Source of the DNA: Incurvaria masculella
Lineage: Eukaryota > Arthropoda > Insecta > Lepidoptera > Incurvariidae
NCBI GenBank assembly: GCA_946894095.1
Contig: OX335653.1
Coordinates: forward strand, 4,655,001-4,719,000
DNA: 64,000 nt
Reading direction: 5' to 3'
The notes under the pieces were generated by a model. It was not told the origin of the DNA. It worked only from the letters and a program-made list of their open reading frames with translations, and did not search any database. The number at the start of each line of letters is the position of its first letter. The stretch's first letter is position 1. The translations under genes were made by a program, and so were the position numbers. Shown here piece by piece: positions 54,944-64,000 of the stretch.

Positions 54944-57236
54944 ACTAATGTGAAAAGACCCGACAATTTTAGCGACAGCCATTTTTTTTTTCCAAATATA
55001 TTATATGTACGTGCATTGCTTACTTACATGTTTATCCACAAATGGAAACACCATTTAGGAATTTTAACATTTTTATTTTATAGAAATTGCATTGAAGAGG
55101 AATAAAATCATCAATTATATTTAACTAATATTCAAATAATTTTTCGGATTAGGGTCAATATTATTTATCTATTACAATACACCTAATCGAATCTTACTCA
55201 TTTAACCTAATTTAACCGAACTTAATCTAACCAAACTATGCTCAGCGAAATCACAATATCACTGGTGATATTCTAGCAAAATAGAGACGATTGACAACAA
55301 TTCGTAAAATTACAGTATAGTAGGATTATAATAACGTATTAAAGTAGGGATGGTCCAAACGTTAACCAGGCATTTCTTGGCGTATTTGGAGCAAAAAAGG
55401 TATATAAAATTTTATTGTAAGTCTTTAAAAAAACTCTTGTGCACAGGGTATGGGGAGTACCTATTTTTTAAGTCGTACAACAAAATGTTATGCATGTTTT
55501 TTGCGCCAAATATGTCCCGTTAACAATATATATATAATTAATTACAAAGTCGATATGATTTTCTTTTACATGGTGGCAGTCACTGCTAAATTTACCAAAG
55601 AAATATTACAATAGTCTGGGAAAAAAGGAAATACCTTTTTGTACCACGTTTAGTTTCTCATTTGCGTTCAAAAAAGGATGTCTTTTTGTATTCTGTGGTA
55701 TGCAGTGACCACAAGAATCAATTACCAGTTACGGCAATAAATTCTGTTTTACCCTGTATTATATTTCACATATTTCTTTTTTAGACTACACAAATATTGT
55801 ATCTTCTAATCTTCTTATACACAGTGTTATCAAAAACTGTTTTTTAAAAAAGGTTTCAGGGTAAAAGGATACAAAATCATACAATTCAATAGTCCATATT
55901 CTAATAAAATACCGCCGCAATTTCAGATTGAAAGAAGTTTACTTCTTTATATTCATGATGATCCAAAAGATGATTCATTTTTACTTCTGTAGTCGTAACA
56001 CTCACTGTGAGCCACTTTATATCTATGCAAGAGATCTAATTGCTCATTGATATTTATTCCTTATATTAATAAATGTATTTCTGAATTTTAAATTAATACA
56101 ACTAAAAGAATGTACAAATATTAACAAACATTTAGCCTAACAATACACTAGCCAAATAAATCACTATAAAAATTTGCGCTAAGGGTTGTAGTGAATTATA
56201 TTAAATTACATTTTATTTTTATCTTGTATTAGCATCTTAAAAATTTGACAGCGCATGTGCCAAATACGTTATAACATTTTTGAAGCGGAGCTGTTCCGCG
56301 TTTGGCCGCGGGGGAGCAAAATGAGAAAAAATGTCACCATCAGGCGTTTCGTCACCGTCATCGGTGGGTGGACGAGTCAATTACGAAAGGGACTCGCCTT
56401 TAGCCAACACATACATTACGGCGGGTATTTAATGAAGACATCCATTCCTCAAATAACTTTTAAGGCGCTAGGACTAGCCAACTACTCGCGCCATGCAAAT
56501 GTACCTTTCAACAAATGTAATAATACGAATATGTAGGAAAACATCTCAGTGAGTCCAAATAGAACTCCAGACTAATAATGTAAGGTTAATATTTTAGAAT
56601 TCCATCATTTGTTTAAACAATAATAATAATAAAAATGTCGATTCTTCACATTAGAAATTTGAAAATAATATGATCTCTTGATATAAGTAAAAACAGCATA
56701 TATGCAGATACAAATAATTCCATTTGATTTTAGATTTCTACATTTAGTCAAAAAAGTTCGGAAATTGATACATTTTCCACAATTTACTTTGTATGGAAAA
56801 ACGAAACGTACGTTAACAAAAATAGCTTGATCGCTAGACAAAGAATCACATGTTGCAATAATAGCATAATAAAAGTAATAATGCAACCTGTAATCGTTAG
56901 ACTTAGGGCCGATTTTTCAATCCTCAGATAGTACTTATCGGACTGATAGTACAAATTCACGTTTGTCAAAAGACGGATAGTCACTGCCGGAAAATTAAAT
57001 ATTCTATCACAATTATCTGACTATAATTTTACTAATAAACATATGGACTTGCTATATCGGATGGGTAAGCAGAAGCAAACATAAATCCATCGAATAGTTA
57101 TCTGGCTGTTTATTGGAAAATCAGCCCTTAGGTAGTTTACTTGGGGTGTCTCGTCAAACTTTGCGATTTGGCTAGTACGGGGCCTTAATATATAATCAAG
57201 TTACTTTCACCGACCAATCCGTAGAAGTTCCGCCTT
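54944..57236. other. Exon-free gap, 2.3 kb
   Basis: AT-rich sequence with no FLYWCH unit, recognised mobile element or RNA. A 93-codon frame at 56255-56536 (plus) has a slightly higher GC content but no known motif. Confidence 0.45.
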
Positions 57237-57454
57237 TTACTTCATTCTGGGAATGGGTTTATGATCATGTTCGTTTTTAATATAGACAATGTGGTCTGCT
57301 ACCGTGTGGACCACAGCCGTGCAGCCCTTGTAGCTGTGAGTGGAGCACCGCCATCGACTCTTCTTGTTCAAACCCGAGTCTTGTTGAAAAAACGTGAATC
57401 CATGTATCTCTATTAACGTCTTTCCCTTTCTAGACACGACGTATTGTGCTTTAA
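57237..57454 (-). CDS. mod(mdg4): FLYWCH exon 31
   Basis: Acceptor tttttacag ends at 57455. 71 residues starting KAQYVVSRKGKTLIEIHGFT. Ligands are in WRCSTHSYKGC and KNEHDH. GFTFFQQ marks the subgroup of exons 31-33, with 34 and 35 as nearer cousins. Tail KPIPRMK. Confidence 0.9.
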
Positions 57455-57936
57455 CTGTAAAAAGTACCAATAAGTTTAATGGAAAAATTAGATTTAAAGA
57501 ATTGAAAAGCAGCAAATACTGCTGCGATTGGGTTGGGCAAATAGTAAGAAGATAACTTTTGATAAATTGCTCATGATTAAATTTTCACTCTTTATAATTT
57601 CACCTACATTGAATTATACATTTCCTAAAACGCATCAGATGAGCTTAAATTGTGATTAAAAAGTTCTAAAGCTAATCAATCCAAAAAATAGTTTTTTTTT
57701 TATGTGACTGTTTTATGTGTATTTTAAAGTCGATCTGAGTTAAATACCCATAACTCTAATATGAACCGTAATATATAGAATGTTGCAACGGCCACTAAAT
57801 GTATTTCGGCAGCGAAATCGTCATGCTTTTTTTTTTCGAGTAAAAAAATATTTGAAGTCACCGAGATATATTTATTTAAATTCAGGTTTTCGTTTGGCGG
57901 GATTATATTTGGGTGCGTAAGGAAGGGTTTGGAATG

Positions 57937-58012
57937 AAACCTAAATTCCACGTGGTTTATCAGGCTAATGTCATGACAGTAGGTATTATATTAGCCATCC
58001 ACATCCCATTAC
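57937..58012 (+). mobile_element. SINE tail fragment
   Basis: aattccacgtggtttatcag then gctaatgtcatgacagtagg and attagccatccacatccc match the 3' end of the 5S/tRNA SINE family. Confidence 0.65.
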
Positions 58013-58243
58013 ATTCAACGTTACGGAAGATTACATTATTATTACACAAAATTACTCGGTATGGAAAGTGCAACTTTGTATTTATAGGATAGAGGAGAAA
58101 CAAATTAATAACATTTTTTGTTTATTTAAATTCCAATATGAAGCCCTCAAATCTTATGGCCATTGCAACACCCTGTGTATGAGATCATTTTTAAATTCAG
58201 ATTAAACAGGCCCACAATGCAATCCAAACACGTTGTATTTGTT

Positions 58244-58458
58244 TTATCTCATCCTGGGCAGAGCGTGGTTGTGTCCGTTTTTTCTTAACAAGATGTGGTC
58301 ATTCACCATGTAGACTACGGCAGTGCATCCTTTGGTGCTGTGAGTGGAGCACCGCCATCGACTCTTATTGTCCTTGCCCAAGTGTTGTTGAAAAAAAGTG
58401 AAACCAAATAATTCTATCAACGTCCTTCCTCTTTTGGACATGACGTATTTTGTTCCAG
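58244..58458 (-). CDS. mod(mdg4): FLYWCH exon 32
   Basis: Acceptor tgtttacag ends at 58459. 70 residues starting GTKYVMSKRGRTLIELFGFT. Ligands are in WRCSTHSTKGC and KNGHNH. MVNDHI replaces VEDEI. Tail ALPRMR. The short spacing to exon 31 (789 bp) suggests tandem duplication. Confidence 0.9.
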
Positions 58459-58514
58459 CTGTAAACAAAAGAACCGATTTATAAAATTGGAATAACCATT
58501 GACATATATTAATA

Positions 58515-58625
58515 TTTTAAAACTTATGCGGGACATAACTATAATATTTAGTTTGCGCGTGTGAGGAGCAGCTCATACCTGCGTCCTGTTCCTCACACGC
58601 TTGGTAAGCCGTCAAACTAAATATT
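58515..58625. mobile_element. Penelope-end foldback remnant
   Basis: aacttatgcgggacataact then ataatatttagttt at left, and ggtaagccgtcaaactaaat at right, as at 14340-14375 and 15331-15355. Inner cgtgtgaggagcag and ctgttcctcacacg pair. Only the ends remain. Confidence 0.78.
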
Positions 58626-58969
58626 ATATTGACATATATGTTACTACGTAAGGATGGCCCTTCCAAACAAAATAAATGGCGCTTCAAAAGTGGTGTGCTA
58701 TGCGTCGCGGGGACACCACTTTGTGACGAGGCAGCCGCTCGCTGTGGTCATACACGTGTGCGTCACCTTTGGCTAATAATTCGCCCCGAAATTGCACAAT
58801 TGTGTGGTAAGCCCGTGCAATAATTACATAAAATACGCAAAGAAAGACGAAATATCGGAATTTAAGCCACAGGCGACCTAATTGTATGAAAGGCCTTACC
58901 TTTAACATATCATTGGGAATAACCGAATTGGAAATCAAGATTCACTGGTTTTTATGAATGTAACATGTT

Positions 58970-59082
58970 TTTATGGAACCTGACATGGACGGCTAATATG
59001 TACCAGACAACTACCGTTATAATGTTAGCTCAATACACCACATTTCCGAAGGAATGACATTCCATGCCTGAATTTTTTATGG
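58970..59082 (-). mobile_element. SINE 3' fragment
   Basis: tttttatggaacctgacatg then gacggctaata to ttccatgcctgaattttt matches the tRNA-SINE tail in reverse. Confidence 0.7.
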
Positions 59083-59620
59083 GCGTCGCCTGTCGCTCCC
59101 CAGAATTCCAACCCAAATGTAATTATTGAGTGAAAATATCCATAATAAGCGTTAATCAATATTATAGTTTCACATGATTGGGCTAGAATTCTAAGGCAAT
59201 AACATGCTCTGCTTAATATGTTGCATACAGTTTCGATATGGTCTGTGTATCTGAAGTTACTATCGAGCGTAAGACCTAAAACATTGTGGGACTTTTGAAA
59301 CTCGATGACATCCCCCAAAAAATTTTTACTCATATTATTTGCTAATTCCCACTTATTGGTGATTGTGAAGTGCACACATCCTGTTTTGGCCTTATTCATA
59401 AGGAGCTTGTTTGCTAGTCGAATAAAGCTATTGAGCAGCTATTGCTTCAACAATTGCATTGGCATCGTCTGCGTACAATATTAATAATACATCTTTTATT
59501 TTATCCGGTAAGTAATTTAAAAAATTACGAATAGTAATGGCGACAATATGGAACCCTGTGGAACTCCGTGCGTTGTTTTAATGGGTTCTGAGATGGAATT
59601 CGACAGTTTGAGGTCATGCA
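59025..59620 (-). pseudogene. Jockey-like reverse transcriptase, broken
   Basis: Minus strand reads THGVPQGSILSPLLFVIF, a frameshift, then NYLPDKIKDVLLILYADDAN with the catalytic YADD, a stop, then LLMNKAKTGCVHFTITN, NVLGLTLDSNFRYTDHIE and LINAYYGYFHSIITFGLEFW. The order is typical of jockey-group LINE ORF2. At least one frameshift and a stop make it inactive. The last part overlaps SINE-like sequence near 59080. Confidence 0.85.
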
Positions 59621-59647
59621 TGCATTTTACTGCTACTTGTGCTGTCC

Positions 59648-59722
59648 TATCGTGCAGGATTTGAACCTGCGAACTTTGGATTATACATCCACTGCTTCAA
59701 CAGCTGGGATATCCAGACAACC
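59648..59722 (-). pseudogene. tRNA-like sequence
   Basis: Minus strand: tatcccagctgttgaagcag (D arm, A box), tggatgtataatcca (anticodon-arm-like) and cgcaggttcaaatcctgcac (perfect T arm and B box). The acceptor stem pairs poorly and the anticodon loop lacks the normal U33 placement, so it is a pseudo-tRNA or SINE head and not a functional gene. Confidence 0.5.
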
Positions 59723-59877
59723 ATGAATTACTCGATTATATTCTAATCGACACAATGCTTTATTCATTCCAAGATTTCCCTATCTACTAATATATGGCGC
59801 TAGTTTCGCATATTGATCCTATCGTAGGGAAATTTGACAGCTATAATTGAAATATCAACCTTATTAAAGAAATAACA

Positions 59878-60284
59878 GGGCGGCTCATAGCCTAGTGGTG
59901 CGGGGACTTGACTAGAATACCGGAGGTCTGGGTTCAAATCCTCGCCCCGTGCACCACTTTCTTTCTCTTTCTGAGTTAGATAAGTGCATTTCGTCACGAA
60001 TGAGAGCTGCTCCATGGTTCGGAATCCATGTAAAACTGTAGGTTCCCCTTCCCCGGCTAGGTGGTGGGGTTTTAGCCCGCCCGGTTTGGTACCATATCAT
60101 TGGATGAAATGATGGCCGAAGCGGCAATGAAAAGTTGTCCGTGTTTTCCATCCAGTTTAATGTAGCCCTGCTCATGAAAGGAAGGTCCTGGCATGGCACC
60201 TAATTCGTTCGGGAATATGGTGTATTGGGCTAATATCATAATTATTTTATTGTGTGCTATTAGCTTAAAAATAAGTTATGTCAC
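59878..60284 (+). mobile_element. tRNA-derived SINE, full length
   Basis: ggcggctcatagcctagtgg (A box), ggtctgggttcaaatcctcg (B box), ctttctttctctttctgagt, gtgcatttcgtcacgaatga, body tggtaccatatcattggatg and cgaagcggcaatgaaa, and tail gggctaatatcataat. The cleanest complete tRNA-headed copy here. It ends about 20 bp before exon 33. Confidence 0.9.
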
Positions 60285-60303
60285 GTCCATTAATTTTTTT
60301 TTT

Positions 60304-60518
60304 TTATTTCTTTCTTAGCAGATCATGGTTGTGTTCGTTTTTAATACAGACGATCTCGTCCTTCAAAGTGTAGACCATAGCGACGCAGCCCTTTTTGGTG
60401 TGGGTGGAGCACCGCCATCGAATCTGCTTATCGTTACGCACGTTCTGTTGAAAAAACGTGAATCCAGAAAGTTCTATCATCATCCTTCTTCTATTAGACA
60501 TCACGTATTTTATTCCAG
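60304..60518 (-). CDS. mod(mdg4): FLYWCH exon 33
   Basis: Acceptor tcttcacag ends at 60519. 70 residues starting GIKYVMSNRRRMMIELSGFT. Ligands are in WRCSTHTKKGC and KNEHNH. RR replaces the usual RG. TLKDEI is the acidic block. Tail DLLRKK. An AATAAA (minus strand, 60303-60308) overlaps the stop codon. Confidence 0.9.
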
Positions 60519-61693
60519 CTGTGAAGAACGGACCGATTATTTAAATTGGAATAAGTCAATTGAGAACTCAACAAATGCGGGTTGAATCAATAGACTTCCA
60601 ACAACAGGTTCTTCAACAGAGGTTCAATAAACAGGCAAAAGCAATGACAAATAATAAAACAGATTAGAAAACAATTTATTCACTAGAGAAAAGATTACTT
60701 ATTTTAATAAAACAAAGGTACTTTTTCCGAAGGTCACGACATTTTGGTCACGATATCTGATCTGCTGAATCTGGGTTCATTTGTTAGAGGCCAACCCGCT
60801 GATGCTAAACATGCCGGTCTCCCTGCGCCAAGTGGTTGCGTTAGCTAGCATGGCTACACAAAATAGATGTTGATATGCACCTGCTGATGAATTTACTGAT
60901 TGTCTGGAAATATTGATATCTACTAATTAGATAATTTTATGTATTTATTGGATACGACATTACCGTTATCTCATTAATTTGAGTTTCAGCGACATCTACA
61001 TTTGAAGCATTGTAATCAGATTTTGAAAATAATCTGAAAAAGTATTGGTCGTGACATTCGTCGGAAGCAGGACCACTGCTGTTAATTATACAACAATAAC
61101 CAATCAGTTGTTTAATTAAATACTTGAATATACCCAAAGTTATATATGTAACATAAATCGCCTGTAACTATGAAATGCAAACAACGATTTTTTTCAGTTG
61201 GTATTCATCATTTCACTAAGCAAGTTTGTACTTATAATATCATGCTTCGTTGTTCGCCTTATCACATTTTTTTGTCACGAAAACTACTTATTTAGGAGCC
61301 TTATCTAGGCAACGCAACCACTTGGTACAGGCAGACCGACAAATTTAGCATCAGAGGGATGGTCTTTATGCTGTGGACCCAGTTTCAGCCATTTACGTTT
61401 TCGTTACCATTTTTGTCGCGACCTCCTAGTCTATACCCCAGGGAAAAGGTTTGTCACTTATACCGATACCGATAACTATTACCGATGGTTCAGCCTCACG
61501 AGAATGAATTTGTTTGGTACTGGTTGGTGTTTTTACTGAATTAACTGGCAGAATATTTTAAACTAATTAAAATGGTGGCAAAACAAATGCCAAACGCAAA
61601 GTAACCATTGCTTTTATTGCTAAATATTTAAGCACATCACTAGCGAATTCGTCTAACCCGCATTCCTACTCTTTCGCGTAGCATACAATTATT
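60519..61693. other. Intron-like gap
   Basis: No exon, repeat or RNA recognised apart from AT-rich sequence and a block near 60790-60830 (gaggccaacccgctgatgct) reminiscent of 62520-62560. Confidence 0.4.
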
Positions 61694-61908
61694 TTATTGA
61701 ATTCCAGGAATGGTGTGATTATGTTCGTTTTTAATGCATATAATCTGGTCCTCCACCGTGTAGACCACAGCGGTGCAGCTCTTGTGGCTGTGAGTGGAAC
61801 AGCGCCACCGGCACTTGTTATTTTTACGCGTGTCTTGTTTAAAATACGTGAAACCGGCTACTTGAATCAACTGCGTGCCCCTTTTTGACATGATGTACTT
61901 TGCCCCGG
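61694..61908 (-). CDS. mod(mdg4): FLYWCH exon 34
   Basis: Acceptor tcttcacag ends at 61909. 70 residues starting GAKYIMSKRGTQLIQVAGFT. Ligands are in WRCSTHSHKSC (KSC for KGC) and KNEHNH. Tail TIPGIQ. Sister of exon 35 (TRKNNK before W in both). Confidence 0.9.
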
Positions 61909-63185
61909 CTGTGAAGAAAGGATCTATTAATCGGACAGCAACATACATGTTTTGGTAGGGTCGTGGCGACCTAGCGCCTTTTACAAAGAGCTGCTAGTTT
62001 CACATGCCAACAAATGCAGCAAACAGATACATAGAGGCTAATTAGCATGGCGCTATCTGCTAGAACGTTCAATATGTCAAAACACAAGAATTCTGCATCG
62101 CACTAAAGAAGTTTTCCAACGAAGTAAAAAATATACAACATTCAAATAACGACTAGAGGAGAGTATATACGCATACGTGAATCTCAAGACCTCTTTTATC
62201 TCTCTACAGGGTGGTACATTATCTGGGTCCATTTAGACGGGTTCAATGTGAAGGCAAGGTAAGTAGATATCTTTTACTCTACTATCTTAATTTAAGCACA
62301 TGCACTTGTCATTTTAGAGCATGAATAACGTGACGTTTATCTGCATAGAAAGCAAAAGGAAAATACTGCGCTGAATCATATTTACCTATCCTTCTAGGGA
62401 AGCGGCGTGATGGTATGAATGTATGTACCTGTGTATGTATCACGTATATTTATAACAAGCAGTAAAATCACATGCAAATATAGAGTTTTTTTATTCTTGT
62501 TTTCCAGGTTTCTTAGACACGTTTCGTAGCAAGCCCACTGATGTGTCATCTAGCTATTGCTTCAGGGTAACTGAAAACTGTGTTTCGTCAGGATGTTTAT
62601 AATGTTTTAAAAACTAACGGCTTGCCGGTGCGCGGTATAGTTTGACGAACTGGGCTATCAGACTTAGTCCAGGGCAAAGAAGTGGTCTTGACGATTACTC
62701 CGTCGTTAGAGGCGAAACATGTCGGCCAGGCACGGCTTCGCAAACCGGGCAACCCTAAATTATTAAAAGTGGGTCCTTGGATGATTTAGATTCACAATTG
62801 GATCTGGGAGGGTTTTTTGAGTTAAGAGCAGCATATACAATACCCGAGCGGAGCCGGAAACCTCAGCTACTAATACAAAAAGATTGATGCCTGTTTCGTG
62901 CACCGTTTTTTTTTTCTTTTTGAGGAGATAAGTGCATAAATATTTTACGAATATTTCCGATAAAGCATCCAAAGCTGAACTCAAATATTTTGTTTTCGGA
63001 ACAAGAAATATTACGAAACGAATAAAATGAAAACAAAAAAAAAAAGTTTTTTTTTATTAGGATCTCAGAGCCCTCACGCCCTCACTCCATAACACAAAAT
63101 CGTACTCACAAATTTGTAATTTATTTATGAATGTATGCAAAATTCATGCTTTAAGAAAATCAGTTTGTCTAATATCTCATATTTA
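61909..63185. other. Intron-like gap with Helitron end
   Basis: No exon. The only recognised item is the Helitron end near 62839. Confidence 0.5.
62839..62872 (+). mobile_element. Helitron 3' end fragment
   Basis: acccgagcggagccgg then aaacctcagctact matches the end of the Helitron at 667-2809 (acccgagcggagccgggtac, ctcagctagt). The final CTAG is CTAC, so it is a dead remnant. Upstream (62760-62838) is AT-rich without a clear body. Confidence 0.7.
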
Positions 63186-63424
63186 TCAAGTCAAAGGGTT
63201 TGAAAAGGGAGTGGAAAATCTGGGCAAATTGTGGTTATGTACGTTTTTAATTCTGACAATCTTGTCCTCCACGGTGTAGACGACAGCGTTGCACCTCTTG
63301 TGGCTGTGGGTAGAGCACCGCCATCGGGACTTGTTATTTTTACGCGTTTCTTGTTTAAAATACGTGTAACCGGCTATTTCAATCAACTGCTTTCCCTTTT
63401 GTGATCTCATATATTTTACCCCGG
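63186..63424 (-). CDS. mod(mdg4): FLYWCH exon 35
   Basis: Acceptor tctttacag ends at 63425. 78 residues starting GVKYMRSQKGKQLIEIAGYT. Ligands are in WRCSTHSHKRC and KNVHNH. Extended tail NLPRFSTPFSNPLT, 8 residues longer than its sister exon 34. Confidence 0.9.
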
Positions 63425-63656
63425 CTGTAAAGAGAGAACCTATAAGTATAATTGGACATAAACCAACGACATAGATGTACAGCTCGTGCTGTAAGGGCTA
63501 GAGGACTGGCCTTTCATTCAATAGCTTTCATTGTAAGGGCTCTTGTGCCAAATAATTATATGAGATTTTATTGAGCCACATGATGCAATTCAATATGAGA
63601 TTACTTTTATTGGTTTCACTTACAAAACACTAATTTATAACAATACTTAGATGAAC

Positions 63657-63780
63657 TTATTGTAGGCGGGTACGGTTTTGCACATTAGGAACAGGATGAT
63701 TATGTTCACTTTTTATAAACATAATCTCGTATTCTATAGTGTGCACAACCGCCCTGCATCCCTTTGCTACTATGCGTTGG
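63657..63780 (-). pseudogene. mod(mdg4): FLYWCH exon 36, 3' fragment
   Basis: Encodes a KGC-RAVVHTIEYEI-like part, KSEHNHPVPNVQ and a stop, but begins at acgcatagtagc with no first half and no acceptor, and has one additional base beside the KGC codons. It lies in a tandem duplication (tggtttc-cttacaaaacac-taat flanks at 63612 and 63779) with exon 37. A truncated copy. Confidence 0.78.
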
Positions 63781-63813
63781 TTTCGCTTAGAAAACACTAA
63801 TCTATAATGTTAC

Positions 63814-64000
63814 TTATGATAAACTCATTGTAGGCCGGGCACGAATTTGCACATTAGGGACAGGATGATTATGTTCATTCTTTATCATGATAATCTCGTC
63901 TTCCACAGCGTGCACAACCGCCCTGCATCCCTTGCTACCATGCGTTGAGCAACACCAGCGACTCTTCATATTTTTGTTTGTCTCCTGTTTTCTGAACTTG
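63814..64000 (-). CDS. mod(mdg4): FLYWCH exon 37, runs off window
   Basis: 3' part only: KFRKQETNKNMKSRW, CCSTHGSKGC, VEDEI, KNEHNH and tail PVPNVQIRARPTMSLS. It is near-identical to exon 27 (43661-43890) through the finger, with a different tail. The acceptor lies beyond the right edge. Confidence 0.88.
   Translation of the reverse strand, partial: KFRKQETNKNMKSRWCCSTHGSKGCRAVVHAVEDEIIMIKNEHNHPVPNVQIRARPTMSLS

Larger units (their letters stand above)
3862..64000 (-). other. mod(mdg4): mod(mdg4)-like array of alternative FLYWCH 3' exons
   Basis: Seen: 37 FLYWCH-type units on one strand. All 33 complete units run from an AG acceptor to a stop with length 3n+2, so all accept the same phase-1 donor. 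Shared order is a start segment of about 10 residues, GYTF-like motif, W-x-C, second Cys 5-7 residues later, acidic VEDEI-like stretch, then HxH. Known: FLYWCH fingers bind zinc through two Cys and two His. In insects mod(mdg4) places such fingers on alternative last exons after a common BTB part, and trans-splicing joins many of them. Inferred: this is the variable part of that locus. No BTB coding sequence or donor exon is in the window, so another FLYWCH gene is not excluded. No plus-strand FLYWCH exon was found. Confidence 0.78.

Noticed and set aside
56255..56536. 93-codon open frame in the exon-free gap
   Set aside because: No recognisable motif, no splice context, and only one such frame in 2.3 kb, as expected by chance.
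8955..63410. Separate small FLYWCH genes each starting at an internal Met
   Set aside because: Conserved residues extend upstream of the Mets to the AG acceptors, many units lack a Met, and the common phase argues for splicing.

Overview
The window looks like insect, most probably lepidopteran, genomic DNA. It is AT-rich and intron-like, with short coding islands and many moth-type mobile elements: Helitrons ending in CTAG, 5S rRNA- and tRNA-headed SINEs that share one body, a Penelope-like element with a GIY-YIG domain, a mariner, RTE- and jockey-like LINE fragments, and TTAGG-type repeats. No bacterial feature, conventional complete gene, rRNA gene, CRISPR array or credible functional tRNA gene is visible.

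The organising feature is a long one-directional array of FLYWCH zinc-finger exons on the minus strand, from 3862 to the right edge. I count 37 members: 33 complete exons, one cut by the window end, and three broken ones. Each is about 70 codons. Each begins directly after a pyrimidine-rich AG acceptor and encodes a start segment ending in a basic SxRG-like motif, then a GYTF-like turn, a W-x-C...C pair, an acidic stretch and H-x-H, then a stop. Counted from acceptor to stop codon, every complete exon is 2 nt plus whole codons, so all 33 share a phase-1 acceptor. They have no start codons of their own in the right place, so they are interchangeable 3' exons and not separate genes. This matches mod(mdg4), the BTB/FLYWCH chromatin and insulator locus whose variable C-terminal exons are joined to a common BTB 5' part, partly by trans-splicing in Drosophila and (as I recall) in Bombyx. 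The common 5' exons are not in the window, so the gene identity is an inference.

Layout: 1-3842 is a 30-bp minisatellite split by a 2.1-kb Helitron. 3862-9176 holds exons 1-5 with foldback transposons. 10158-13248 holds two recently duplicated exon pairs. 14316-15368 is a Penelope-like fragment with a hammerhead-like motif. 15426-25639 holds exons 10-17. 25690-28780 is exon-free repeat sequence. 29182-35827 holds exons 18-23 with a mariner. 38206-43890 holds exons 24-27. 43960-49000 is mostly foldback and dispersed repeats. 49028-53384 holds exons 28-30 and a striking 57-bp array built from a splice acceptor. 54015-57236 has no exon. 57237-64000 holds exons 31-37.

Neighbouring exons are usually the closest relatives (6/7, 8/9, 18/19/20, 21/22/23, 25/26, 31-35), often with paralogous introns. 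This points to growth by tandem duplication followed by loss (frameshift in 5, stop in 21, truncation in 36, a lost zinc ligand in 1) and partial sequence exchange (22/23). The genes work together only in the sense that each exon supplies an alternative DNA- or protein-binding tail to a shared N-terminal part encoded elsewhere.
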